Shown here piece after piece: positions 45,201 to 55,155 of a DNA stretch of 64,000 nucleotides (position 1 is its first letter; each line of letters opens with the position of its first letter). The notes beneath the pieces were generated by a model that had not been told where the DNA came from, did no database searches, and was given only the letters and a program-made list of their open reading frames with translations. The position numbers and the translations under genes are program-made. The stretch is from assembly GCA_905178155.1 (NCBI GenBank), contig CAJINV010000008.1, positions 1,922,001 to 1,986,000 on the forward strand, given 5' to 3'. Source of the DNA: Amoebophrya sp. A120. Its lineage: Eukaryota; Sar; Dinophyceae; Syndiniales; Amoebophryaceae.

Positions 45201-48200
45201 CCGCAGGCTCGGACGATTGAAGACAACCTGCTGCGGATGCAGCCGCCATTTGGCATCTGTGGCCAGGAGCCAGTGGCCAGCACTCCCACTTGCAGCTTCC
45301 ACATGTTTCCCTTCCGCGATGAAGGTTAACCACGACGAGCTTGTTTCCCCGTTGTCCGCATTTTCTTCCGCCTGCGACACTAGGGGAAACTGCACTGCGT
45401 ACAGAGCCCCGGAAGCCTGTTCCTGGCCGGGCGAGACACTAGTGCTACTCCACCCGCGCCACAGCATGAGATTTTTGTGCACCGTGCCCAGCTGGGAGAG
45501 CGCGACCTCAAAGTCCAGATTTGGCTTACTCCCCCCTTGCGCGGGGATCAGGTCCCACCTCAGCCCAACGTAATTGTTGCCAGCTGGTGCGGTCGCCGCG
45601 GTTCCGGCCGCAAACCAGTTTTCGGGAAGAGCGTTGCGGGAGGCGAAGGCCTTGTTTGCCCCACCTATTTGGCCTGCGAACCACGGACGCTGGACGCGGC
45701 CGTCGCGGGTGACCTGCAGCAGCGGCATGGGCCCGCCCGCCAGACTGGCGCTGCCTTTCCCGAGCAGGCCCGATTTCAGGCCCGCCGTCAGCACCGCAAC
45801 CACACATCCCGCGTCATCCTCTCCCGCCTTGCACAGGCAATTCCGGTTCTGCTCTCGAACCACCCACAGGTCGTACAGGTGCAGCTCCTGTGCCAGCACG
45901 TGAGTCTTCGGATACTGCACCAGCTTCTCCAGCTGCTTCTGTACATCCTCCAAGAGGAGTTCCCGGGAGCTGGTTCCACCGCCGTCGTCGGGATCGGTGC
46001 CGAGCTTCCCCACCGACGGAAGCCGTTTGGTGGTGGACACGAGCTCCAGCAAGCAAGCCACATTTGAATTATCCTGACCCTCTACCACCTGCGTAACTGA
46101 AACCTGCCACCAGACTCTCGGGAAAAACTTTGCCACTTGCATCCGCTGGCTCGGTTCTCTAGCAGCGGCCTGAAACAAAAACGACTCAAAAACTTCGTGA
46201 TCCGCGATTTGGAAAAATTTCTCCCTGTTTCCGTTTTTCCCGACCGCTTTCTCCTTCAGCGGCAGACCGACAGCCTGTTTCGCAGGATCGGCAAACAGCG
46301 ACGCGAAGAGGTCACTGCTGCCCCAGTGGATCGGAATCTTCTGCTCTACCACTACCGGATGCCACGACAAGACTGCGGTGGAACCGCTGGGAACGGTGCC
46401 TTTCAACATGTGGCCGGACAGTGGATTTAACTTCACGAGAGTTTTTTCCTTTTCTCCCACCGCCGGAAGCGGAGCCGCTCCAAGCGAGATGAATAAGAAT
46501 GGGAAGGCGCTACTTTCGCCTTGCCTGTTCGATACTTCAATGCCTCGCTGCGCGACGGACCGGTACACATATTCAGCGCAGAGGCCGAACGCCAGCTTTC
46601 CGAACTCCTTAGCCCTATCGCTATCGGGATCCACTTCCAAAAGGTAATCTCGAACAAGTCCGCGACCGCGCTCCACGTCGAAGGGAAACACCGCGTCCAG
46701 CTGGAAGCTCAGCACGGGTTCCTCCTCTATGCGGGTCTCGAATCCGGCAATGACACAGTTATACCATACGACCTCGCTCATCATCTTATCAACTACAGAA
46801 GCATCTACTGGTTGGGCACGACCAGCAGCTTCGCGAGCCGTTTGCAGGGCAACCACCCTCGCTCGTGTGTCCGTTGCACTCAAACCTACGGCCGCAGCCA
46901 GTCGCAGGTAGTGCAAAATGGTGTTCCGCGTGCGCTCTCGGCTCATGCCGTGATCATCCGGGTCGTTTCCTCCAGACGGTTTCATCTTTTCCCCGCCGGC
47001 CCCACCGGACCCGCTTTGGTCCGCGCGAAGGTGCGTCTCCTTTTCATGAAAATTTTTCAGTCCCTCTTGGAGCCAAAAGCTTAGCTTTGCAGTGGCCTTT
47101 TCAAGCAGCTGAAAAAGTCTCGAATAACTCTTGTTCATCTGCCCCGGAGGTACCCCCGCCGGCACCAGGTTTGACACTGCGAAGTCACAAATTTTTGTCA
47201 CCAAACGAAAAAGCATGAAGAAACGATGCACGTTTTGCTTGGCCAGTAGCTGAACCCTCGCCATCTGATCCGGCGCTTGCACGTGCAGCTCCACGTACGC
47301 ATCGACAAAGAAAACCAGCGGCCCCCTGTCCTTTTCCTGCGCGTTCTCCTGCACCGCGGCTCCACTGGCTGCGGATGCGGGAGAAAGGGGCAAAAAAGCC
47401 TCATCGAACTCCAGCATTCGCTCGAGCACCTTCTCCCGCTTCTGGCCCTGTCTTACCTGAGCCGCTTCTATAATTGCGTTCGCGTATCGTGTAGAAGTTT
47501 CTCCGAGTACGCGAGCAGCGAACGACGTGAAGCGGACGGCCAGCAACTCCTGCTTGGTGATCTGGTCAAAAAACCCGTACAAATCGGCCAGTACTACCTG
47601 GTAAAAAACGCCCAGCATCTCGTGTTGCTCGAGCCACTGCGGGAACCGCTCGAACAGGTCCAACAAAAGAGACAACTGCACTTGGTGCTCGACCTGCAGC
47701 AGGCCCGATGGGCTAGAGGTCCCGCCCGACCTCCCGCTCGCACTAGAACTTCTTCCATCGGGAGCTGCTGCTCCTGCGGTGGTTACCGCAATGGGAGCGT
47801 GGAAAATGCTCCGCAGTGCGAACCACTCCTCCGGGTGCGGCCGCACTTCCTCGCCGGCCGCGTTCGGGTCAACCCACCCATTATAGGCCAGTGCCTGTTC
47901 CATCGAGGACCCCGCCGGCGGCTGACGATTTGCTCCAGTGTCTACCAAGGGCATTAAAGCTGCATTGTAGGGTCCCACCATCAAGTGCAGCCGTCGGTAC
48001 TCTCGAAGCATACGCAACAAGTGCGGATCGCCGTCTGTCTTGCCGCCGTGTCCGAGACCTCCGGCGCTGCCCGCGATTCCCGGCGACCGTCCATGTAGTC
48101 CCGAATGCTTCGCATGAGCATTCTGCATCGCAAACGCATCAAGCAACGGATGCGGGAAGAGATCGGTGGGTCCAGCGCGGTCGTGCGTGTCCCGAGAATG

Positions 48201-51200
48201 CAGCGCGAAGGGCTTCGGAAGTTGTTTCTCTCTCAGTGTCTCGCTTCGCAGCTGCGCCCATTCCCCGACTGCCCCCTCCGCTAGCGAGCTAAAACTGGAA
48301 CGGCCGAGACCCTCCGACGGGTCCACCATGATGCCCGCCAACTTTACGTGTTGCTCAGACTGCAGCCTGCTCTGCGAATCGTCCACGACCGCGGTAAAGC
48401 GGAAGTCGGTCAGCCGGCCGGTGTGCATCCCCCGCTGGTCGCGTGCCAGGGTTCGCCGATAAGTGCGCCACTTCACGGCGCCGCCAGAACCGGAACGCGC
48501 TTTGCTACTGCTAGCAGCTCCCCCGCCCACTTCCCGCATGCCGTGCCACAGCCAGCGCAATCGCACGCGCCAAAGCAAAAAAGTACGCACCATCGGTCCC
48601 CACAGCCGTAGACGTTGCTCGAACGCTTCGGCATCGGCTGGTGCTTGCGGACGCTTCTTATACCCCGTTCTCAAACTCGCCTCCATTTCCCGTTTTCCAA
48701 CTTGTCTTTTCCACATCCGCTGCCGATCCTCCGCGAGCATCCTGCAATATTTCAAAAAAAAACTAATCTCTTTGTTAGGCTGCGATTGGCATAGCTTTGC
48801 GTCCAGCGGTATTTTTTGAGCAGGTTTCATGTTCACGTACTGTTTCCAGTGAGGTAGTAGTTCCTCCGACCTTGTTCCAACCCAAAAGTCCTCTCCTGGA
48901 GTCGAAGGCTCGTACGCCATTCGTAGCGGATCCGTCCACTCCTGAACGCGAAATCCTTGCCCATTCTCAGGCCTTGGAATATATGATCTACCGAGGATGC
49001 CCGCTCGAGCATAAAGCCCCGCCTGTGACGCCGGAAAGGGTTCCCATTCGGAAGGCTCTTCCCCCAAGTCTCCGTAATTGTATGCTATTTGCATCTGCGC
49101 GAAAAAAAAAATGCCTTTCATCCCGCCTGCTGCTTCTCCCCAGTTTTCCAGCTGCCGCCAATCATGCCCTTGCCCGAAAGGTTCGAGCTGCAGTGTAGTG
49201 TAGTCCTTTTCTAAATCCTTTGTCTCTTTAAGCTCTTTCGTATCGGTTCCAGCCCCTTTTCCACAGGTGAAAGGACCGGAAGCGCCCGGGTCTTGGGAAG
49301 CTGCACCATTCCCCTCGTCCTTAGTCGAGATCTCCACCCGCTGCACACTAAACATCTCCCCGGCCAAGTGCAAATGTAGTTCCGGTCTTTCGCATCCCGC
49401 CCTGCTCGCCGCAAACTGACAGCTCCTACACTTATTCATACAAGCCATTTCCCCGGGGAGCGTCTCCCATCGCTTTCGCAACTTGGCTTGCACCGCGCGA
49501 GCCTCCTTCTCCCACCGTGCGAAATCCTCGTGTTTGAAGTAAGTGCTGGGTTCTCGGAGCAGGACTTGCAACGATGCGGCGCTGGTAGCAGGTGCGGCGG
49601 TCGTCCGCGAATCCTCGTCCAGCGGTGTTCCAGCAGCGGTAAGCTGAAACAAAAGCCACATGTCGGCACAAGCCGATGGCTGCTGCATGCCCAGGCCGTG
49701 CAGGCACAGGAGTTGTCCTTGCTGAATTATCCCACTGGCGACCGACAACGGCAACAATTGCTCCTGGATAAATTTTCGGTCCGGCACAAACACCAGTTGG
49801 AGAAGTTTCGCGGCGGGTACGGACTGCAACTCCACTGGTTGGGCGGCGCCGCCGAACCGCTCAAATAAGTTGTCAAACTCGTCTTTTTTTACCTGATCGT
49901 GGAGCAGGGGTTTCGCAGGGTGCTTCTCAAGCTGAAAGTGGTCGTGCAAAAATTGTGACAGCTCAACCACGTCGCGCGCCCCCTCGGGGTCCAGACCCGC
50001 CCACTGCGACATGAACGATCGACACTCGATCTCCAGTGGGTGGTCCCCCTTCGCGGGCTGGTTCCGCCGCAGAACCGTGGCGGCTGCCGGGCGGACCTCG
50101 GTACTGGCTCCAAACCTTAGCCACGACGCGTGGTCGTCCCAAAATCGCAGGCTATCGGGCTGCGCGCCGCACAAGTGCGGCAGGTCAATCTGCTGACGAA
50201 AGTATCTCCGGAACGTCGCCGCCTGATCCTGGCTCCCGATGATCCCAAACGCTTGCAGACTGCTCTCCAGCAAAAAGGCGAAGTTGGCGTAGATGCGCAG
50301 ACTAGCCGCCCAGGCGCGCGCCGGTAGCGCCTTCTGATCCCGATTGTCGTAGTTTTGCAAGAGATATGCTGTGCAAAAGTATCGTACTCGTATAAATGCA
50401 ATACAAATTTTCTCAGCATGAGAAATGAAATTTGTAATGCGGAATTACCTTAATAGTGCATGATTGCAATACGAGTACGATACTTTTGCACAGGATAAGA
50501 GAAACTGCTTTTCCGGCGGGCCACTTTGCAGGGACCGGTCCACCATCCACTCCACGAGCAGCCACAGCTCTTCCAAGCCACGCAACGCAAGTTCTACGTC
50601 CTCTGTGGAGGTGGCAGACGGTGTGTTCATCCAGTACTCCGGAATGTGCATTTTTGGCAACACCATCGGAACGAGGAACTCCAGCACGAAGTTCAACAGC
50701 TGAGCGCGGCCGCCGCTGCGTTTCTCCGGCCAAAGGTCCGTCACATCCAGGGTTGCATCCTGGTGCCGCAGCTGCGTCCCCGCTGCGGAGTCGAAGACAC
50801 TGACAAGCCGAGCAAGAACCGCGAGGCGCGGTGGGAGCGCGTGCCCCGCTGCTTCGCCGGGTGATGCTGAGGATGCGGGACCAGCAGGCGTTTTGCTCGA
50901 TGCTGCTTTTTTTCCGCAAAACAGCAAGCCACCTGTACACAGCTCACGGACACAAGACCATCCATCCGCCCTCATGGTCTCCTGGTGGTTCATCTCGGTG
51001 CTTGCTTTACACGCGGATTTCAATTTTCGCACAGCAGCTACAAACCATTCAGAACTGTCTTCGTTTGACTCCGCCGGCTGTCGTGCGTCCTCCGCAATCA
51101 GCTCCTGCCATGCTTTTTCTACCCCATTTCTTTGCTGCTGCGGCGACGAACTGCGTTTCTTGTAGGAGGTTCCAGTCTTCTTACTATCTGAATCCGCCAC

Positions 51201-53834
51201 TGACTTCACTGCTTGCGTCAACAACTTTGGCAATTGCGAAGCTTCGCTCACGAGCAGTTGTTTGGTCCGCTTGTTCAGCACGTCGGATTTCTTCTCCTGT
51301 ACGAACGTGGCCGTTTCGAGAATGGCCTTCGCGTCGACGTCCAATCTGCCCACCTGCGGTCCCTGTGCCTTTCCTGCTGCCGAAGATGCCTGCGCTGCCG
51401 ACTTTGCAAGCTTTTCTCGAATGCGATTCAGTTGCCGGGCCGTTTTCTCGGTACTGTACTCCAGAATCTGCAGCATGCTCCAGATTGCCGCGGTCGCACC
51501 CTCCTGCTTCGGCGCGTTGGGATCGGAACTCACGGCCGCCGGAGGCTCGATGTTGGCAACTTTAGGGTTGGCCCACAGTGCGGCGATGCCGTCCTGCAGG
51601 TCCAGCAGTAACGCCTCGCCGCCGAAAAGGCTGAAGTACTTGTAGAGACCCTTCCCCAGAAAAAACCGCGACCACGCCAGAAACGACTTGAAGCTGCAGT
51701 GGCCCGTTCGCTGCGGAGTTTGCCACAGGTCCTCCTCCTGCTCCGGACGCGCGCCCGCTGAAAAGAGTGTGTTCTCGCGGCTCGGAGGGGTCTTTGTACA
51801 GTGGGCCTGCAGGCGCGGAACGAGGTCGTCTTCCCCGCGGAACGGGGGCCGCAACTTCCTTTCTGCGTCCCGCTGTTTTATGTCGGCCATTTCCTTCAGC
51901 TCGACTATGGCAACCCAGCAGTTGGAATTCTGACCGAACAGTGCCTCGTAAGAAACATCTTCGTACAGCAGCAACGCTTGAATTTTCTGCTTTCCCGTGG
52001 CGTCCGTTAAGGCCGGATGATACTTCAAGACATTGCCGCCGGTATTGAAAAGCCGAACTTGGAGAAGCTTGCTTCCCTGAACCGTGTCAGCCTTCGGCGA
52101 CCACCGAACTTCCAGTACCAGGGCGTGGCCCCCGGATTCCAGATCGGGGTCTTTCTTCCAGGTTATCCCAGCCATGGCGACACCGTCGGTTAGCAATGCT
52201 CGAAGCATGTCGGATTTCAGCCGCTTCGCCCTCACACGAATCTCGCAAGCGAACTTCCACAGCTCGGGCGCCAGCTTCCCGGCGTTTACCTGCGGAGGCA
52301 TCACCGCATTCTGCGGCCTACTCCTCTCTTCCATTTTGTCCCTCTCCTGAAACACTAGGGCGCGTCTGTCGGATAAGGTCTTGCAATCATCTTCGACGTC
52401 CCCGCCTTCCGGCCGGACGAGTTCAGCTCCCTCCAGGCGATTCTGTGTGTTCGTCGATGTCGCAACCACCTTTTTGAAGTCGCTCCACTTTTTCACCAGC
52501 AGATTCTCCTCGGTCTGCGATCCTCCTTCCGCATTGTGTTTCCTCGTCCGCCCCGCCAACTCGGGAATCGCGAGCTTCAGAATCTTTTGGTCCAGGAGGG
52601 TTAATGCTTGCGGCTCAACCTTTTGGGGATTGTTCAACAAACGGTTCATCGCGGAGAACATCGTGCTGGCCGTATTCCCTTCGAGCTTCTTTTGATTCTG
52701 CTCCCACATTTTATCCCACTGCTTGCCTTCCGTATCCAATAGGAAGCGGTCCGCCAGGTGCCCGCTGTCATCCAATTTCACTCCGGCCACCCACTCGCCA
52801 CGCAGGGTGTGGGCGGCGAGCGCCGCGAGGTCCACCGCAGACACGCCAGTGGACGAGGCATACACCACCGGCTGCCGCGACCGTGCTTGGACAGGTCCCG
52901 CTTGCTCTCCGCAGGTGTGCGCCAGAGAATCAGTTAACATGCCAAAAAACTCGTGCGCGGAACGCGCCGCGGTCCCAAACATGCCCAGCATTCCTCGCTG
53001 CCGAATCGGTGCGAGTAGCGTCGACTCCGGTAAGACAAAAGGATTACCCTTATCACGTTTATCCGTATATCCTTGAAACCACTTCTGTACCACCTGGGGA
53101 TCCAGCGCCTCGCACTCCCCGATATCTGGAACTGTGCGGGCCGCGAGGTCTGCTGCAAACAGGTGACTCTTGCCGATGCGGAACAAATCTTCCATTGTTT
53201 GCAGGTTGACCTTGACCTTCTCCCCCCCGGTCAATGTTTGGTGCGGCGCGACCCCAGGTGCGGTCCCTTCCGCCTGTTGTTGCAACAGGGGCAGGGTGTC
53301 GTCGGGCTGCAGAAACATACCCGGCTGGACCAAAATCTCCGCTATCTTGGCGCAGCGTAGATTCTCTCCCGGGGGCAGCTCCTGGCCAGCGTGGTCCATT
53401 GGCCGCGCCGCGTGCAGGGCGAGGGGAATCCGGCCCGGTTGTCCGAATTGTTCGCACGCCGGGCTGCTGCCAGTGCCTGGCGTTGCTTGGCAGGCCTTCT
53501 CCCGGATTGCCTTCGCAATCGCGAGACCGAGCAGGTACTGCGAAGCTGGTTCCTGGACACCTTGAGGTTGCAGCTTTTGCTGTGCAAGTTGCTCGCCGAG
53601 GGACCTCTCCGGGTCACATGGCAGCCGCCCGACCTCCACCGCGGCGTTCCCGCGATGGAGGAGCCACACGGGAATTCCATCTGCCGTGACTAAACGACAG
53701 GAGCCAAGAAACGCGGTAAGAAAGGCGACATCCGCACACCGGCGAATAATTGCCCAACACTGACGCGATCTGCCGAGGACTCCACGCGTTCCGTTTTTCG
53801 CCTCGCTTCCGACCTGAGATGTAGACACGCGCAT
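33209..53834 (-). CDS. Giant protein, about 6,284 residues, DUF3638/DUF3645-like
   Basis: Eight exons join to exactly 6,285 codons: 53834-50498, 50359-41933, 41766-41423, 41105-37918, 37598-37421, 37179-36337, 36009-35965 and 35701-33209. Six introns are introners; 37180-37420 is GT-AG (GTAAGT..CAG). The N-terminus has a hydrophobic segment (VAFLTAFLGSCRLVTA) after 35 residues, a possible signal or anchor. Near residue 3,910 lies MGQGKSFFLTP, a Walker A loop, followed by PIVVFTDALHRSN and VKVLQFSVEA. Near 5,200 is VVLIDEGDTILRSK, a DE-x-D Walker B-like motif, and near 5,800 VIDTGAYFGALGMNVLEVA. This order recalls the helicase-like core of giant DUF3638/DUF3645 proteins of fungi, plants and oomycetes. 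Between Walker A and B is an insert of about 1,060 residues with an acidic E/Q tract and a duplicated module. The C-terminus is Gln/Glu-rich. Family assignment is from memory of the motifs; function is unknown. Confidence 0.6.
35707..35964 (-). mobile_element. Introner element, 258 bp, target repeat GATGG
   Basis: Long terminal inverted repeats, about 60 bp, share AAATGAGTGATCTT and GCAGCCTGTCATGCGGAT. Ends CATAGAGGG and CCCTCCATA. GATGG flanks at 35702-35706 and 35965-35969. Removal joins S-K-T-I-L-S-F in frame. Not family A. Confidence 0.92.
36015..36336 (-). mobile_element. Introner element, 322 bp, target repeat CTCCG
   Basis: Ends TATTGTGAGGAAAAATCTCC and, inverted, TATCAAAAGGAAAAATCCCC, both followed by CTCCCCATAT. 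CTCCG flanks at 36010-36014 and 36337-36341. Removal joins S-R-T-E-R-S-L-F in frame. Belongs to a second family (B) with C-rich ends. It bounds a 45-nt exon with the element at 35707-35964. Confidence 0.92.
37604..37917 (-). mobile_element. Introner element, 314 bp, target repeat GACTT/GACTC
   Basis: Family B-like ends TATCGTGGGAAAAAATCGTG and, inverted, TATTAAACTGAAAAATCCCC. The flanking repeats differ at one of five bases. Removal joins V-S-E-S-N-S-F-V-E in frame. Confidence 0.85.
38505..38670 (-). repeat. Second copy of a CWF-P-G-V module in the giant protein
   Basis: Encodes GCWFFPGVSFPSTAFVVG..GKFRVVAVFPSDEYPFFKMK. It aligns with the module at about 39040-39202 over roughly 50 residues: same GCWF-PGV-PSTAF-VG start and a VFP-(D/K)-E-P-F end. 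The domain is not one I recognise. Confidence 0.75.
39040..39202 (-). repeat. First copy of a CWF-P-G-V module in the giant protein
   Basis: Encodes GCWFIPGVSLPSTAFAVG..GKYFVTEVFPKKEPPYFDFK. An internal duplication with the copy at 38505-38670, separated by about 145 charged, Gln-rich residues. The strand-rich pattern resembles a small beta-barrel reader fold, but this is a guess. Confidence 0.75.
39517..39665 (-). repeat. E/Q low-complexity tract (EEQEEEQ repeats)
   Basis: Imperfect tandem units of CTCCTCCTG on the plus strand encode alternating EEEQ blocks about 45 residues long in the insert of the giant protein. It probably forms a charged single helix or a disordered linker. Confidence 0.95.
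41111..41422 (-). mobile_element. Introner element, 312 bp, target repeat GAGCG
   Basis: Family B. Ends (CTG)TATTACAATGAAAAATACC and, inverted, TATTGCAGTGAAAAGTGCC, both followed by CCC-ACCCC. GAGCG flanks at 41106-41110 and 41423-41427. Removal joins T-A-G-P-L-P-A-S-D in frame. Confidence 0.88.
41772..41932 (-). mobile_element. Introner element, 161 bp, target repeat CCGTG
   Basis: Ends TATCACACAGAAAAAAACTG and, inverted, TATCACACAGAAAAAAGCTG, then GGCAGG. CCGTG flanks at 41767-41771 and 41933-41937. The near-identical ends suggest a young insertion. It interrupts the gene directly after the Walker A codons; removal gives T-P-V-T-T-A-Q-F-A-T-H. Confidence 0.93.
50365..50497 (-). mobile_element. 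Smallest introner element, 133 bp, target repeat AGAGA
   Basis: Ends TATGCTGTGCAAAAGTATCG and, inverted, TATCCTGTGCAAAAGTATCG, continuing TACTCGTAT. AGAGA flanks at 50360-50364 and 50498-50502. Removal joins K-Q-F-L-L-Q-N-Y in frame. Most of its length is inverted repeat, leaving a core of about 75 bp. Confidence 0.92.
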
Positions 53835-55155
53835 CACTTAGTGCGGCTGCTCGCGAAGTAGACTCAAGAAAATGCAGTAGCACACCATATTTATTCGCTC
53901 GCCGCGCATACTTGCCCGACAACTCCAATTTTACTCAGATTCTGCTGCAGTGTATTCAAAGAAATTCATATCCTCGAAAAGTCGAAAAAGGTCGTACGAA
54001 ATCATGGATTTACATTCAACGAAACAAATACTTCGCTGACGGTTTTCTTTACTGGTGTTTCCTTCATCATACAATCGCGGAATAGCTCAGAAGTATCAAG
54101 AAGTGCTTTTTTCCGGTTCACCTTCTTTCTCTTTCTACTATAATTTTCTTAGCCTATTCAAAAAAACCACAGCAACCTGTAGGAATTATTGACAGAAAGT
54201 GTCGACCTTGTCGTGTGCAATAGGTGCTGTTTGCACCTATAAACAAGCACCGTCCAAGACGATGCCAATGTAACAACGACGACGACAACGAAGACGATGT
54301 GAGCGACCCTGACGACCCCAAGTCTAAAATTTTCAAGTACTTCCAATTCTCGAGATACCGATAAGAGAGATTCACAGCTACGACTTCCTGCAGTTACGAA
54401 TTGCGCACACACGGCTATGTGTTGCCAAAATGCGCTGTTTCGCATGTGCTTCCAAAATGAGCCGAATTCCGTGGCTAAAGAGCTTCAATGGAACAACTTT
54501 GAACACAGCACGGAGAGGGAAACAGCACGGTCAGCCTGCTGAATGATACCTACTTTACTGAAATTCGGGCAGCACAAAATTACTTGTACAGGGAAATATT
54601 TTCCAAACCATTTTTGTACAATATTGAGACACACCCGCGTATTCAGGACAAGCACCGCCCTTGCATACCTCGCCGCCAGAAATATTGTACAGTGCCGTAA
54701 CCATAACTAGAGCGTCCAGGGCCCGCCACAAACATAACTCAGAGCACCGTATACATTATCAAACCAGGTTTCAGATATTACCATCGAAGAGCAGCAAGGC
54801 TTTGTCGAACATAAAGGTAACATAGTGTGACATGTCTTATTTTTAATTCTTCAACATACTTAATCTAACTTGAGTTACGACAGAACCCACTCTTCTGTCA
54901 AAACTCTTGCGTAAAAATGGCTGAAAGGAGAGGTCGAAGAATACGACTATCACCTGGAAATCACAACAAGAAGGGCTCAGGTCGATGTTGAACATACGGA
55001 GAACACAAGCAACCTGAGAATTCCTTGTGGCTCTTCCGAGGCGTTCGTGAGTCCCTCAAAAACCACTCACATCTGAGCCATCATGTCGCGTTGCGGATCT
55101 ACTTCGTCAAGATAAAAGCATGCACCCGAAGAACGAACCCAACAAGAACTACCGC
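53835..55155. other. Intergenic stretch, no supported gene
   Basis: About 1.3 kb upstream of the giant gene, AT-rich, with only short frames. It should carry the giant gene's promoter and the 3' UTR of the CNB gene. No TATA-like or RNA gene signal is convincing. Confidence 0.5.
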
